Below are positions 22,291-34,400 of a stretch of 64,000 nucleotides of DNA, piece by piece. Each line of letters begins with the position of its first letter. The first letter of the stretch is position 1. Position numbers and translations under genes: made by a program. The notes under the pieces are model-generated. The model ran no database searches and had not been told where the DNA came from. It saw nothing but the letters and a program-made list of their open reading frames with translations. Source of the stretch: Davidsoniella eucalypti. Its lineage: Eukaryota; Ascomycota; Sordariomycetes; Microascales; Ceratocystidaceae. The stretch is taken from positions 248,001 to 312,000 of the forward strand of contig RMBW01000026.1 in the NCBI GenBank assembly GCA_004009845.1. The letters are read 5' to 3'.

Positions 22291-25200
22291 ATGTAAGTGT
22301 TCTTCAATCCGTACCGACTTATCTCGTCGTCTTGCTACAGACTAGTGGCTTAGTCACAGTCTAATATCAATGCTTTGCTCAATAACTTGATATTTCTCGG
22401 ACAACCGCAATCAGTTATATAGACTAACAAACTTCCGTCATATATAGGAAATTCGGCAAACAAATCCAGAAGCGCCAGCTGGAGGTGCCGGAATATGCTG
22501 CTAGCTTTGTAAATTATAAGGCACTAAAAAAGGTAGGCCTGTTTACAAAATCATCGTGATGTCACCAGTCAGATGCCTTGGAATACCAATATCACCGAAA
22601 ACTGGTTATTAATGTTCAGCATTGGAATACTGTTTAGCCACGATTCTACGTGGATCACGTCGCTGTAACTTGTGTGCATTGTGATCATGCAATGCACTCT
22701 GGCATGCACTGTTCACGCAAGCACTGTTTGTGGAACTCTACCGCAAAGCTTCCATTACATTGACAATATGCTACGATCTACATTTTGCATCTTGATACAT
22801 TATAATTAGTTGCTAACCATAATCTGTTACGTGCTAGCTAATCAAAAGGCTGTCGGCTACTCCTACACTAGGAGCGATCAATGATGTCCCCCGCCCATCA
22901 ACGCCCTTAGACTCACAAGTGGCGTTACAAGCGAACAAGGCCACATTCTTCTTCCAACTAGTACGTCAATAGTTGAGATATCACTACCACATCTCCGTAA
23001 ATCGATCTTGCACCTGGTCTTGTCAGGTACAGCTAAGTATGTTTGTTACTAACCCGGGGATCGTTTCTCTTGAACAGGAGCGTGAATTAGAGAAAGTCAA
23101 CGTATTTTACCTACAGAAAGAGGCCGAACTCAAAGTGCGCTTGAAGACTCTACTAGACAAGAAGAAGGTCTTGCAGTTACGTCCTACTAGTGTTGCTCGC
23201 CGATCAGCCAAGTTTACAACTCTCGAAGAAGGTTTCCAACAGTTTGCCTCAGATCTTAACAAGCTGCAGCAATTTGTGGAAATCAACGGTACTGCCTTTT
23301 CTAAGATCCTCAAGAAATGGGATAAGACATCAAAGTCAAAAACGAAAGAACTGTATCTTTCGAGAGCAGTTGAGGTACAGCCATTCTTCAACCCCATAGT
23401 CATTAGTGAGCTTTCCGATCAAGCGACTATCAGCCTTCAAGAACTGGGTGCTTGGAGAGATGGCGATCAAGTCAATTTTGAAAATCGCGAAGAGCATGTA
23501 GTTACGACAACTGTCGGCACCGATGAAGGCGATGCCGATGTCTTACTTTTGGATACAATCATCGCCGGTAATATTGAGATGCTCAAGGATTTACTCTCCC
23601 GTATGAAAGCTTCTCTTGATAGTGGCGCGACTACCGAGCCTGCTTTGGTTGAACGGACAACAAGAGCCTTCTTATCCTCAATTCACGATGGTACCAAAGA
23701 AGCTCTTTGGCTTCTTCTTGACACTGGTCTTGTTGATATCCAGTCTGAAGATGACATCAACGAACGAAACTGCCTCCACCAAGCTGCCATATACGGACGC
23801 TCTGAAATATTGCAGTATGGTCTCGAAAAGGGCGTCTCCCCTGATCGTATGGATGTTTATGGTCGTGTCCCTCTTCACTATGCAAGTGTTCATGGACGTG
23901 TTGATATGGTCAATGCTCTCCTATCAAGTATGTACACTTCATTATATCATAACTCTAATACCACAATACTAACCTCCCCATAGTCAGTCCTGGTACCATT
24001 GATCTTATCGATCATGACAACTTTACTCCTCTAATTCACGCTATCATTCATGATCGATATGAGTGTGTACAGCGTATTCTTGAGCAGAATGCTCGTCTAG
24101 ACCCAGCATCGGACGCTGATCATGTTCCTCTCAACTTGGCTTGTGAACATGGCTCTGTTCGTATCGTTGAGCTTCTCCTTCAAAATGGCGCCAAGATTGT
24201 TCCTGATGCTGAAGGGCTATACCCTCAACATCTAGTTGCTCGGTCGGCCAAGACCCCTGAAATTCTTGTCCGCCTCCAAACTTATGGCGCCGATTTAAAT
24301 CAGATTGACAAGTTATATGGCTGGACGCCTCTTGTCCACGCTGCTAGTGAGGGCAATGTTCCTTGTCTCCAAGCTCTTCTCAACATCGGAGCTGATCCTA
24401 ACATTGTCGATGAAAAGGATCTCCCTGCAGTATATTACGCGGCGTGGGAGGGACATCTAGAATGCATGAAGCTGTTATCGCCTCATAACCCACGAACTAG
24501 AGCCAGCCCACATGGGCTCCCGTCCATATCACAGCCGACACCTCTCGGTGGATTTTTGGATTCGAGTAGCGCACCTACACCTATGGCTCTAGACCCTGAT
24601 GCAATTCCTATTCTTGAACTTCCTCCTCCTATCATCCCCCTCCGTCGGTATGGCCACAACTTCCTCGATACCAAGACAGTTGTGCAAATCAACTTTGGTG
24701 AGAACTCTGATCCTCCGCTTGTGTTCTTCCACGGAAGCAAGTATCCCGCCTCTCGTCTTACGATCTCCTCTAAGTCTACCGACCTAATTCCTAAAAATAT
24801 CATTCTACCATTCCAAGAAGAGACTCGTCTAGTATCCTTCCAGGTCGATAATCTCGAGAACTTTACCCTAGACTTTGATGTCTTCCCAACATATGGTGCT
24901 AAGATTATCGGCAAGACAGTTGCTCTCCCTACCACGTTCAAGAATAACTCTTGTCAAATGAACCTTCCTCTATTTGACCCCAGGCTTCGTGCCATTGGTC
25001 AAGTCAGCTTTACCACGCAGGTTATCAAACCCTTCCGTGGAAAGCCTCTCGAAATTACTGATTTTGAGACATACTGGAAAGCTACGAGTCAATTTGAGAC
25101 TCACCCTAGCTCTGTTGTCACTGGATCAAGTTTGTCTGGTGACTATGTCAGGATATATGTGCAACAAACTGCTGATGGTGTTCCTGTGTTATGGCCTCAC

Positions 25201-26039
25201 TGGTCTATACCGTGTAACGGACTTGAAGTTCCAGTCTGCCGACTCACTCTTGAGCAATTCACAAGCATCACGACTAGAAACATGGTCCGCGCCGAGGTTG
25301 CCACTATCACTGGACTCCAGATTGATTCGATATCTCATATCCATACCGTCCTTGCTAATGCAGGCATTCAGCTTGATGAGGCTCTTGCATTACTTCCCCA
25401 CTGGATGCACGTCAATATCCAAATCTTATACCCCACAGCCGAGGAGGAAAAAGCCTTCAATTTAGGCTCTGCATCAGATCTAAACACATTTACGGATGCC
25501 ATTCTCAGTGTTGTGTTCGATCATGCTCGTGCTCAGCGTGGTCAGTCCCATGACATAGTGCGGTCAATAGTCTTCAGTTCTTACAATGCGTCGCTTTGCA
25601 CTGCTCTCAACTGGAAGCAACCAAATTTCCCCGTTTTCCTATGCAATGATCTTGGCCGTGAAGATTCTATGGCTGCACCCGATATTGTTCAATACAGTGG
25701 TCGCAGAGCTGTCTCTATCAAAGAGGCTGTTCGTGTTGCTCAAAGTAACAACTTTATGGGTCTTATCTGCTCTGGTGAACTTTTGGTATGTATAATTATG
25801 CCCATTTCATATGCCTACAGGCTTTTATATATACAACGTTACTAATATTTAATCAGGAACATGTTCCGGCATTAATTCATGCCATAAAATCTCATGGACT
25901 AGCATTAGTCACAGATCGATCCCTTGATCCAAGCATTCTCAGCTCTCGGCCCGAAACCTTCATAAGACTTCCAAAGGGCATAGATGGTGTACTTAAGAGT
26001 TATGGTGTTCTACGCTTTAACGAGTCTATCGACATGTAA
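22291..26039 (+). CDS. PHO81: SPX-ankyrin-GDPD phosphate-pathway regulator (Pho81/NUC-2)
   Basis: Exons 22291-22292, 22448-22532, 22838-22960, 23078-23927, 23984-25785 and 25857-26039 give 1014 residues, close to the usual 1050-1180. In the family it is the CDK inhibitor that controls Pho85-type kinase under phosphate limitation. The SPX domain is at residues 1-180: MKFGKQIQKRQLEVPEY, the NYKALKK surface with Y24 and K28, and KILKKWDK near 146-153, the basic helix that binds inositol pyrophosphates. Ankyrin repeats occupy about 224-520, for example YGRVPLHYASVHGR and YGWTPLVHAASEGN. A GDPD-like domain follows at about 725-1010, ending with HAIKSHGLALVTD; in this family it is thought non-catalytic. 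The first exon is only AT: the intron donor GTAAGT begins at the G of the ATG, and the G is supplied again by exon 2. No alternative ATG restores the conserved MKFGK start. Confidence 0.93.
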
Positions 26040-26326
26040 TTTTACTACCAAGTTTTGGTGTATTGCTGAATGAAGAATGCTTTACTAAATACACTAGCTT
26101 GGATATCGCTAATGTTCACTTGGACAATCTGTACTCAATATTTTGCATATTTTATATCCCACGTCATCACTAAATATACACACTAAAGCCAGGTATCTTA
26201 TCCATAGGTTTTATAAGTGTCTATAAAAAACAAGCCATCACAATTTCCGTGAAAAATCATGATATAACTAGGAAACAAAATGGCAAGGATCAAAACGTCG
26301 CCAACCAAAGAAACATGTCAAAAAGT

Positions 26327-27075
26327 CTAGGCTCCCTTATAATCGTACTTCAACGCTGATAACTCAGCTTCGGGATCAACACTACCCATAATCATCTTAG
26401 ATAACACCACAATACCCAATATAATAAGAGGCAGCACGGCTAATAGTCCATCAAGCCACCAAACATGGTGATTTCTTGAAGCAGCAACAAAGCCAGCAAA
26501 AGCAGCCAACAGGCCCAAAGCAAGATTCAAGAAAGGGAGGAATTTCTGAAGCGGAGAGTCTGCCGAGTAGGCAGAGATGCCAGCACGAGGAATGATTCTT
26601 CTTCGTCTACTATGTGAGCTGGCAGCTAGAGATGTTGCATAGTAGTTGTCAATGAATGCAAAGCCGCTGACATCGATGGGGAGACGGTGAACGAGATAGG
26701 ATGTAGCTATCAGAGATGTAATGGAGAGAATGGAGGGAAGCAAACGAGGCCTGGTAAGCAAAGGCTGAATGTAGGCGAGGATAGTGGCAATAGGAAGAGC
26801 CCTGAAAATAGTATGAAATTGAGCATTGCGGGCAACGTTCTGCTCCGCGAGATCATGAATTATCTTCTCTTGCTCTGAAATAACAACCATGTTAATATTA
26901 GATCCGGAAGGGACAGGTTACAGCGTTTCTCACACCCTTTATTATGATGTCAGAGTATAGTTAGCTTACCTTGTTCGTCAAGCTCGTATCTTTCATCGCC
27001 AGAGTCGCCAGAGTCTTCGGGATACCGAAATGTCTTGCGCAAACGAGCACCTGCGCGTCCTCTCATGGCGTCCAT
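26327..27075 (-). CDS. Four-TM membrane protein, conserved fungal type
   Basis: Minus-strand exons 26970-27075 and 26327-26874 give 217 residues. The N-terminus (MDAMRGRAGARLRKTFRYPE, then an acidic DSGDSGDE stretch) is cytosolic in character. The splice joins DEQ to EQEKIIHDLAEQN. Four hydrophobic segments follow: TIFRALPIATILAYIQPLL, LLPSILSITSLIATSYLV, FLPFLNLALGLLAAFAGFV and a last one from WWLDGLLAV to MIM. I do not recognise the family with certainty; an ER or vacuolar membrane location is only a guess. Its 3' end is convergent with PHO81 and its promoter is shared with COA1. A TTAGGGTTT sits about 20 bases upstream of the start. Confidence 0.75.
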
Positions 27076-27679
27076 GATAGATGGTGAAGGTACATTTAGG
27101 GTTTATGATATAGCGACGTCTTTTTTATCGGTATGACAAGCAATAAATGCTGAAGTGAAGCGAGAATAGGATAAAAAAGGCCAAACTCAATATGTAAGAG
27201 AATTAAATTAATCGCAATTTGGTTCGGTGATATGAGTCGTGGCCTAGGACACTAAATAACTGTTGTGTCTTGTATGAACGAACATCAGCTTATTAACCAC
27301 CAAGATTGGGTTGAGGTGAGGTAGTTCTCCGCAGCTAGTAACCCTAATTATGTTGTTGTACAAACACCTAAGAAGCACAACGTACATAAAAAACAGATTA
27401 GTAGTCTTTTATGTGAAAGAAAATTAAATATTAAAAAGGGCCAAGTACCTATACCTATACTTGCATATGAATGAAATTATCATGGAATATAAACAAAGTC
27501 GCTATTTCATTTTAAACAACAACATTCACTGGTGCTATCAACCCTATTTATCATAACCCTGGAGATCGCCCCACTTCTTTTTTCACTTAGCGAACATTTC
27601 TAAACTGACCATGATCAAACGAGATGTGACGTCTTTTATAATTCCGTGCTAAACACTAGACAGTCTTCCATATCTCAAA
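27076..27679. promoter_or_regulatory. Divergent promoter, four-TM gene / COA1
   Basis: About 600 bases between two divergently transcribed starts. It contains TTAGGGTTT at 27096-27104 and AACCCTAA at 27340-27347, both matching the CCCTAA core bound by Tbf1-type factors, and an AT-rich centre. Function is inferred from motif and position. Confidence 0.45.
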
Positions 27680-28393
27680 ATGTTTGCCAGACCAGTTCAG
27701 CGACGGGCTCTTGCCCAGCTAACTCGCAGCCCAGCATCCCGATTTTTCTCGTCGACTCGCATTACCTTACGGCCGGCGTATACTCCGGCACCCAAAGTCG
27801 GTGATGGACCCTTGATGGAACGCCGTGCCGACCGCGAGCTACCCGGTAAGTCAACCCCAACCCCAAGATTATCTTCCCACATCGACCGAACTAACATTCT
27901 TCGTGCCGCTTTAGAAATCTCATCAATCCAGTTCTCATGGCTCCGCTCGCTACCCATCTTCCTGGGCCTGATCGCCATGTGCAGCGCCGCCATCTTCAAC
28001 TACCAGAAAATGACATCGTCAGTGGTAAACTCGACGCTCTATGCGCTGCGCACATCGCCTAAAGCACGTGCTGTTCTAGGCAACGAAATCTACTTCAAGC
28101 AGCGCATCCCGTGGATCTCGGGCGAGATGAACCAGTTGCACGGCCGCATCAACATCCAGTTCGGAGTTAAGGGCGACAAGGGCGATGCTGTTATGACTTT
28201 TACTAGTTATAGATACACTGATCGTGGCCAGTTCGAGACTCTGGAGTGGAGCTTGATGCTGCCTGATGGTACCAAGATTGACCTGCTGAACGGCGGTGAC
28301 CCGATGGGCTCAATCCTCAACACGGCGTTGGATATGGACGAGGAGGACTTTGCCATCCAGACTCGTGGTTACAGACAGAAGCCTTCCACTTAA
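27680..28393 (+). CDS. COA1: Cytochrome c oxidase assembly factor Coa1
   Basis: Exons 27680-27845 and 27915-28393 give 214 residues. The start MFARPVQRRALAQL plus SRFFSSTR is an Arg/Ser-rich mitochondrial presequence. The family's RELP motif is followed by one membrane span (SLPIFLGLIAMCSAAIFN) and a C-terminal intermembrane-space domain with LRTSPKARAVLG and MNQLHGRINI, typical of the Coa1 (DUF1783) family. Coa1 acts in early Cox1 maturation at the inner membrane. The 69-base intron is a multiple of three and has no stop in frame, so retention would insert 23 residues right after RELP. I call it an intron because it has GTAAGT, a CTAAC branch site and a TTTAG acceptor, and because the RELP-to-TM spacing then fits the family. 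Confidence 0.87.
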   Translation: MFARPVQRRALAQLTRSPASRFFSSTRITLRPAYTPAPKVGDGPLMERRADRELPGKSTPTPRLSSHIDRTNILRAALEISSIQFSWLRSLPIFLGLIAMCSAAIFNYQKMTSSVVNSTLYALRTSPKARAVLGNEIYFKQRIPWISGEMNQLHGRINIQFGVKGDKGDAVMTFTSYRYTDRGQFETLEWSLMLPDGTKIDLLNGGDPMGSILNTALDMDEEDFAIQTRGYRQKPST

Positions 28394-28836
28394 AGCCTTA
28401 GGAACCACTCGTTCTATGGGCACACCCATCTACTCATTCATGTCGCAGTTGACAGGAACCAATCTCGCAGCTTTCCATAACTACATGAGAACCTATCTTA
28501 GCCAGTGTCTCGTCTAAGCTAATGGCGTCAGCGATGTGATGTTATTATGAACCTACCGGCCATTTTCTATATCTGTACAAAATATTGTAATACTAGTCAT
28601 CATCTCATCATGCAACATTTCTTGGCTCTTTTCTTATATTCACATTCGCGACACCATATTCAGTAGTATCAAGATAAACCAGATTAATTTTATGCACTGC
28701 TATATTTGTGGAGTGCAACGAAGTAGTAGTACAAATGCAATAGTAATCAAACAAGACGACACTGGCTTTTTCCACAGTGCCCTACGCCATAACCTCTATC
28801 TGTATATCATCGTACAAAGCATCTTCAAATGGAGGA
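28394..28836. other. Convergent spacer COA1 / MRPL9
   Basis: About 440 bases of AT-rich sequence between the 3' ends of two convergent genes, presumably 3'UTRs. Nothing else is seen. Confidence 0.6.
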
Positions 28837-29895
28837 TTATTCGTCCTTGTCAGGGAGAACCATCTCTTGGCGAGCAGTCTTGAGCTTCAGGTGCAGCTTC
28901 CGCGCCGATTCTAGTTTCTCCTCGGAATCAGGATGAGCCTCGAGCAAAGCCATTAGAGATCTATCCCGGTGAATTACCGAGGGGACCTTCTTCTTGATGG
29001 CATCGGCAATCTTGACCAAACCACCCTTGGGACCACCAACACCTCCCTTGACGACAACGATGCCAGTTTCATTGTCGACTTTGAGCACCTCCAAGTTCTG
29101 CACAGTCGTGCTCTCACCGCCCATGCGACCCGGCATCTTCTTGCCGGGGTGCACACGTGAACCACCGCCCTGCGATGGACCAACGGAACCAATAGCTCTG
29201 TGAGTCTTGGAGTTACCGTGCGAAGCTCCCTGGCCAGCGAAGCCGTGGCGCTTCATACCACCGGCAAAACCCTTTCCTTTGCTCGTCGCCCGCACATCGA
29301 CGTACTGGCCCTGCGTGAACCACGTGGGCTGTAGCTGCACGCCAACAGGCAACAAGCCCGCCTTATCACGTACGCGGAACTCAGCCAGGTGTTTCTTAGG
29401 GGAGAGTCCCTTGGCTTCGTAGTAGCCTAGCTGGGGAGCGGCGACATTCGTTGGCTTGCGTGAGCCCAGACCGACTTGAACGGCCCAGTAGCCGTGGACA
29501 TCCCGGTTCTTGGTCGCTACGACCTGGACCTGGTCGAGTTGCAGGATGGTGCAGGGCACCCGCTGTTTACCGACAAACACGGCACTCATGCCTCGCTTGA
29601 TGGCCAACACACCTGTGCGTACTGGCGTAGTGTATGCTTTGCGTTCTAGCGCGGCGTCGGGACTCGTTGTTAGAGGCATGAGACCGGTCTCGGCTGGTCG
29701 GAAGTCATGCGGGTTGCTGTGTGGCGGGTGCGTCGTCCAGCCGTAATTGACGCCGTAGCGAGCACTCTGAGAGAAGGACTTGACCCACGTCGTCGGGGCT
29801 GAGAGGATTGGCCGCAGGGCGGCGGTGGGAGTCGAGAGAAGCCGCATAGGTAGGGCCATGGAAGACCCCATGCGGCATGGCAACCGTGGGGCCAT
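28837..29895 (-). CDS. MRPL9: Mitochondrial large-subunit ribosomal protein uL3m
   Basis: Intronless, 352 residues on the minus strand. An Arg-rich amphipathic start with several possible initiator Met (1, 9, 13, 17) and the SFSQSARYG segment act as a mitochondrial presequence. The body is bacterial-type ribosomal protein L3. It begins with RTGVLAIKRGMSAVF, and contains the DVRATSKGKGFAGGMKRHGF signature, then GASHGNSKTHRAIGSVG and the PGKKMPGRMGG loop. These contact 23S-type rRNA near the peptidyl-transferase centre. A short acidic/basic tail ends DKDE. Length agrees with fungal MRPL9 proteins extended by the presequence. An AAACCCTAG at 30255 lies 360 bases upstream. Confidence 0.95.
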   Translation of the reverse strand: MAPRLPCRMGSSMALPMRLLSTPTAALRPILSAPTTWVKSFSQSARYGVNYGWTTHPPHSNPHDFRPAETGLMPLTTSPDAALERKAYTTPVRTGVLAIKRGMSAVFVGKQRVPCTILQLDQVQVVATKNRDVHGYWAVQVGLGSRKPTNVAAPQLGYYEAKGLSPKKHLAEFRVRDKAGLLPVGVQLQPTWFTQGQYVDVRATSKGKGFAGGMKRHGFAGQGASHGNSKTHRAIGSVGPSQGGGSRVHPGKKMPGRMGGESTTVQNLEVLKVDNETGIVVVKGGVGGPKGGLVKIADAIKKKVPSVIHRDRSLMALLEAHPDSEEKLESARKLHLKLKTARQEMVLPDKDE

Positions 29896-30385
29896 GATGT
29901 ATATAGTATATGAAATAAGAACTGGTAGAGGTGAGGGTCAAGAGACTGACACTCTATATTTCTAGTTCGAATCGAAAGGTAATGTGAGTAGTCGGCCAGA
30001 GTCTGGATCTCTCAACCAGCCAATTGGGTCGTTGACGGCGTCGTAACCGTAGAATATGAGCCGAAAATCAGTATTGAAGCCGCAAAAGTCAGGATCACAG
30101 GAATTAGAACGTTTCGTGCTAGCAAATATAGAGAGTGCACCTAATTTTTTACCAGAATAAAAATGCAGCGCTGTGATTGGACAAAGGTGTATGGTGGGGT
30201 AATAGCCTTGCAGACAAGGCCAAGATACCGACACAAGCAACGCTAACCCTGTGTAAACCCTAGTTATAGGTGATATGCACAATTTAGTGACATTTAAACA
30301 CAAGAAAATGACAGGATAATGGGAATTAGGACTGTAAATATATTATGACTTGGGTGATTACACTCTATTGTAGTACAATAATGGC
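29896..30385 (-). promoter_or_regulatory. MRPL9 upstream region
   Basis: About 490 bases between the PITH gene stop and the MRPL9 start, both on the minus strand. It includes AAACCCTAG (30255-30263) and a nearby TAACCCTG. The motifs resemble the CCCTAA element reported in fungal ribosomal-protein promoters. No gene is seen. Confidence 0.4.
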
Positions 30386-31126
30386 TTACATTCCATTTCC
30401 ACCACCAATGTTGCTCCCCATCTGGCTTGTAGCTGTACCCTTAATTTTATGATCATTCGGGTTTGGAGCCGCCTCGTAGATGATGTTACTAGGGGCTCTT
30501 CCTGTCTGCATCCACTCGCCCTTAAAGCCCAGATACAATATTCTAGTGACATCCTCATCTCCATCGCCAAAGTTGTCTGAAAAGAAAAGGGTAAGCTTCC
30601 GGGTACGGGCAAACTGCGCTCGCTTAACGGGAAGCTCTTGGACATCATTTGTTTGGGAAAGCTCCAAGGTCTGGGTAGCATTGGTATCTTCAGCTTCAGA
30701 GAAATCCATATCGTCCTTGTTCAAAAATACGCGAAGTGTCCGTGGTGCACTGTCTGTCGTGCCAGTCTTGAGCAGGATAGAGTGCAATTTGACCTGGCCC
30801 GTGAATCTGGCTTCCATGTCAGTCCGTGGTGACTTCGTAGGTCATATTGAGCTGTGATATGTATCCAGTACTTACGGAACTTCAATAAGGAGTTGTTCAT
30901 CAGCGCTGCTTTCCAGTTCTGGAGTGAGACTCAAACGAGCATCCCATGTCTTCTTCACTATTTCTCTCCCGCTGCCAGAGGTCTCCTCGTTCAAGGTTTG
31001 GATTTGATCAAAGACAATGTGTTGATAGAGAGAGTATTGAAGAGCAGGAGTGATATCATCTGTATGGTCGTGTTCATGATCATGGCCTCCATGCTCATGA
31101 TGTTCGTCGTGGCAGTGATGCGACAT
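30386..31126 (-). CDS. PITH-domain protein (TXNL1/PITHD1-like)
   Basis: Minus-strand exons 30876-31126 and 30386-30806 give 223 residues. The N-terminus is a histidine-rich stretch (MSHHCHDEHHEHGGHDHEHD), common in fungal members, which could bind metal. The PITH domain follows: a LYQHIVFDQIQTLNE start, DEQLLIEVPFTGQVKLHSI across the splice, then TLRVFLNKDDMDFSEAED, QELPVKRAQF and RKLTLFFSDNFGDGDEDVTR. In TXNL1 this domain binds the 26S proteasome. No thioredoxin domain is present here, so this is the stand-alone PITHD1-like type. Phase 2 splicing restores EVPFTG exactly. Confident on family; cellular role inferred. Confidence 0.92.
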
Positions 31127-31400
31127 AGTGTAGGAACTAGGTTGTGTGAGTAGAATAACTGATAGATAGTAGATATTCTGCCGGCAGAAGTCTTGAATAA
31201 AGTTAGGTCGGAGTATGGTTCAATCAGCAAAATTATTACATTAGATCCACCAGATGTGGTGTGTTTGTTGTCGCGATGTGATGTTGATGGTATAATATAA
31301 TTATAGCTTGTTCTGTACTACCATAACTAAAACTAATTCAAAAGCGATCCACCCATGATGTTACAAAACCCTAACATAACCCTTGATTTACTATTATAGC

Positions 31401-34400
31401 CTACTTGATTCCACCCTTCTTCTTTTTCTTTTTGGGTTTCATTGAATTATGAGCTCTAAATGCTCCTGGCAAAGGCTGGCTCATTCCGATCTGTGACATT
31501 GAGGATGGCAGCGAGCTTGATTGCGTAATGGATTGAGTACCGATGTTCCGTGCCACGACCTGCGGTATAGCCTGTGAAGAGGCCGGCACTATAGGACTGC
31601 CTATCTGTGATGATTGGGGCATATTGTCTAGATCAAATCCATATTTGAGAGCCTGTCGTTTCTTCTTTTTCATGGAAGACTCGTGTTTCTTCTGAATAGC
31701 TTCGTCGCGAAGCATCTGGGTCATATTTTGGGACGATATATAACCCTCAGTAGAGATACCAGACTCCCGAGGCCAGGATGCAAGAACTGCATGAGGTGCT
31801 GTTTCTTGGAGGCTTCCATATGGCTCCAAGAAGATAGCATACTTTGAAAGACGTTTGATAGCCTCTCTACCGCGAATTTTCCGATCATTTGTGGCCTTGA
31901 TTTCCTTTTGATTGAGCTTCTGGGTTTCTTGAGAAGAGTCACCAAAGCCACCAAACTTAGGTGGTGAAGAAGCTATGGCCTGGGATGAAGGTAGGAGTTG
32001 TGATTGTGATGAAAAGGCGAAATCTTGAGAATATTGTGAATTTGTTGGAAATTTTGGGGCGTATATCGTGGTCGATGCCAAAATTATGTCGCGGGCAAGC
32101 TCTGAAAAGATATTGTTGCGGAATTCGATGATACTATCTCTGTTTTTGTTGTTTAGTCGTTCGGGACATGGCCAAAGTTTTGCAAGCTCCCTCTTGAGAG
32201 ACGATAACTTGGTAGGTGTGTCAGGCAGACGAGAGATCATCGGCGGCGATATCATTGATATCTCCAATGAACCTTCAATATCATGTATTGTCATTTGTAA
32301 CTGCGCCGCCCATAGAGCATCGTCGTCTACTTGCTTTGCAAGCCATTGCCCCATGTTAAAACATTCGATCCTATATCTTAGTTAGCCAAAATTATAGCAT
32401 CGGCTAAGGAGGTTATGACACTTACAAAGTACGATATGGGAGTGTTCCATATTGGAGCCCATTTTGTATCGTAGAGGCAATAGAATTCATTACTTCCATT
32501 GTGGGATATCCCATGTTACCAAGGGAATTTTGACGGCCGTTATTGAATAAAGGCTGGATTTTGTCCCACGATGAAAAGAACTTTCGTTTTACACACTTTC
32601 TACCAAGGCTTTGTTCCTGTTCTCCATCTACTTGCTTCAAGGGAAACATTGCCAAACTATCAAAATTATCAAGTCCATCAGGAATTACAAAGGCAGGTGT
32701 AATCAAGTCGATATAGGCTTGTTTACGATTCCTAATAATTTTGGACCAGCGATTGGCTATTGTGTAGATATTGACCTCGGGTGCCGTCACTGAGATGGCG
32801 TCTTTGGCGGATGAGGTCGCGCAAAGCCAGTATCCGATTTGTCCATTTGTGTCTATCGAGAATAGTTGGTGAAAGTTGATGTTCTTCTTCTGCATCCTAA
32901 ATCCCATAGTTGAGGCATCGACTTCATGTGATCCGTCATGAGCTATTCGATCCTTTGTTGTCCTGTTACGGTTGGAAAGAAACGGAACGTCGCTCTGGCT
33001 TCCCCATATACATGACGATAACCGTATTAGATCAGCCGTCATCATACTATCGATGCGTTTCCCATGTTTGTCTTGACCCTCAATGATCAGTTCTTCCTGA
33101 TGGACTTGAACACTAGGAGCGCATACTAAACGATATGTTTTAATGATTTTGCTACCGGGACTGTGAAGCAAGACAATTAATGTAGGCCCGCCAGTACTAT
33201 CTGGCGATGAAGATACAGACATGTGTACATTATCATCTTCCCCAGACTGACAATGTGGGGTTGATACTAATACCAAAGGCTCAACAGTACCTGACTGTGT
33301 ATCATAGATGTATGATAGCCATACCAGACGTTTGGAGGTCAAGACAACAAGACAGTCGTGATTTATAGTATCGAGTTGCACATCTAGAATGAATTCCGAG
33401 AATCGGTACTGTGGAGGCAAAATATTGGGTACAGTTGCAATGGCTGAGTTCTGGTCGAGATTGTACGCAGTTACTTTTGTATCATTCCAGATGAATAGTA
33501 GGGAATTTTGACTTGGGGCGTCAGAGATACTTCTAAACAATATCCCATATTGCTCGGCAGGAAAGCGGATAGGATCCGACAGACTAGGAAGTATACCCTC
33601 ATTGATCTGACCGCATACTGTCATGGAGACTCGTGTTGTGGTTGACGCCACGGTAGTCGAACCCCGGATATCCCAAATAGACCAATATCCCATCTCGTCA
33701 ATAAGTGCCAGTCGAGCTCTAGATTTGTCATTGCTTGGAGCAAAGGTCATGTCAGAATGGGCACGGCCACCTGTTTGCTGAGTTGTGATAGTCAAGATGG
33801 GGCGCGGATCGATTCTTGAAGGCTTTCCGAGAGACTCCCCATGGTTGATGACTGGAACAGGTACATCATGATGCTGCGGTTGCAGTATGACTGTGCTAGA
33901 GCGCTTCTGGACTGCTATCCAGCGTCGTTTCCGCCGAGAATTGCAGTCTACAAAAAACTTGATTCCCGTAATTGGAAGCGCATTCTGTGACCAAAATACT
34001 TCTTCCTGCTTGTCAAGAAGACTCATATTGCGAAGGCGGATCGATATGTCCCGAGAGTCCTTCCATTGGAACCACATGTCTTGTAGCCGGATTATGTGCA
34101 AGATTTCTCCAGCAACACCAGAAACTTTGGCCACTACCGGAATAGTAGCATTGGATCGGTTCGCCGATGAAACATTCGCAATCTCGCCGACCTCAAAGTA
34201 AGTAGAATCGTCAGGGTTCTCGTCCCTAAGAGTTGATGGCCTAGCCTCGGCGTGGAAAAGTTCGGACAATGCGTCCACGCCAGCGAATGTCTGGGGATGG
34301 GCGTTTTGGAGCCATCTCCGCTGTACGCGCTTGATATCGTATGAGCTCGATTCATCGACTGTTTTTGGATATTGTCTAGAGGTGTAGCAATGCTCCCATG

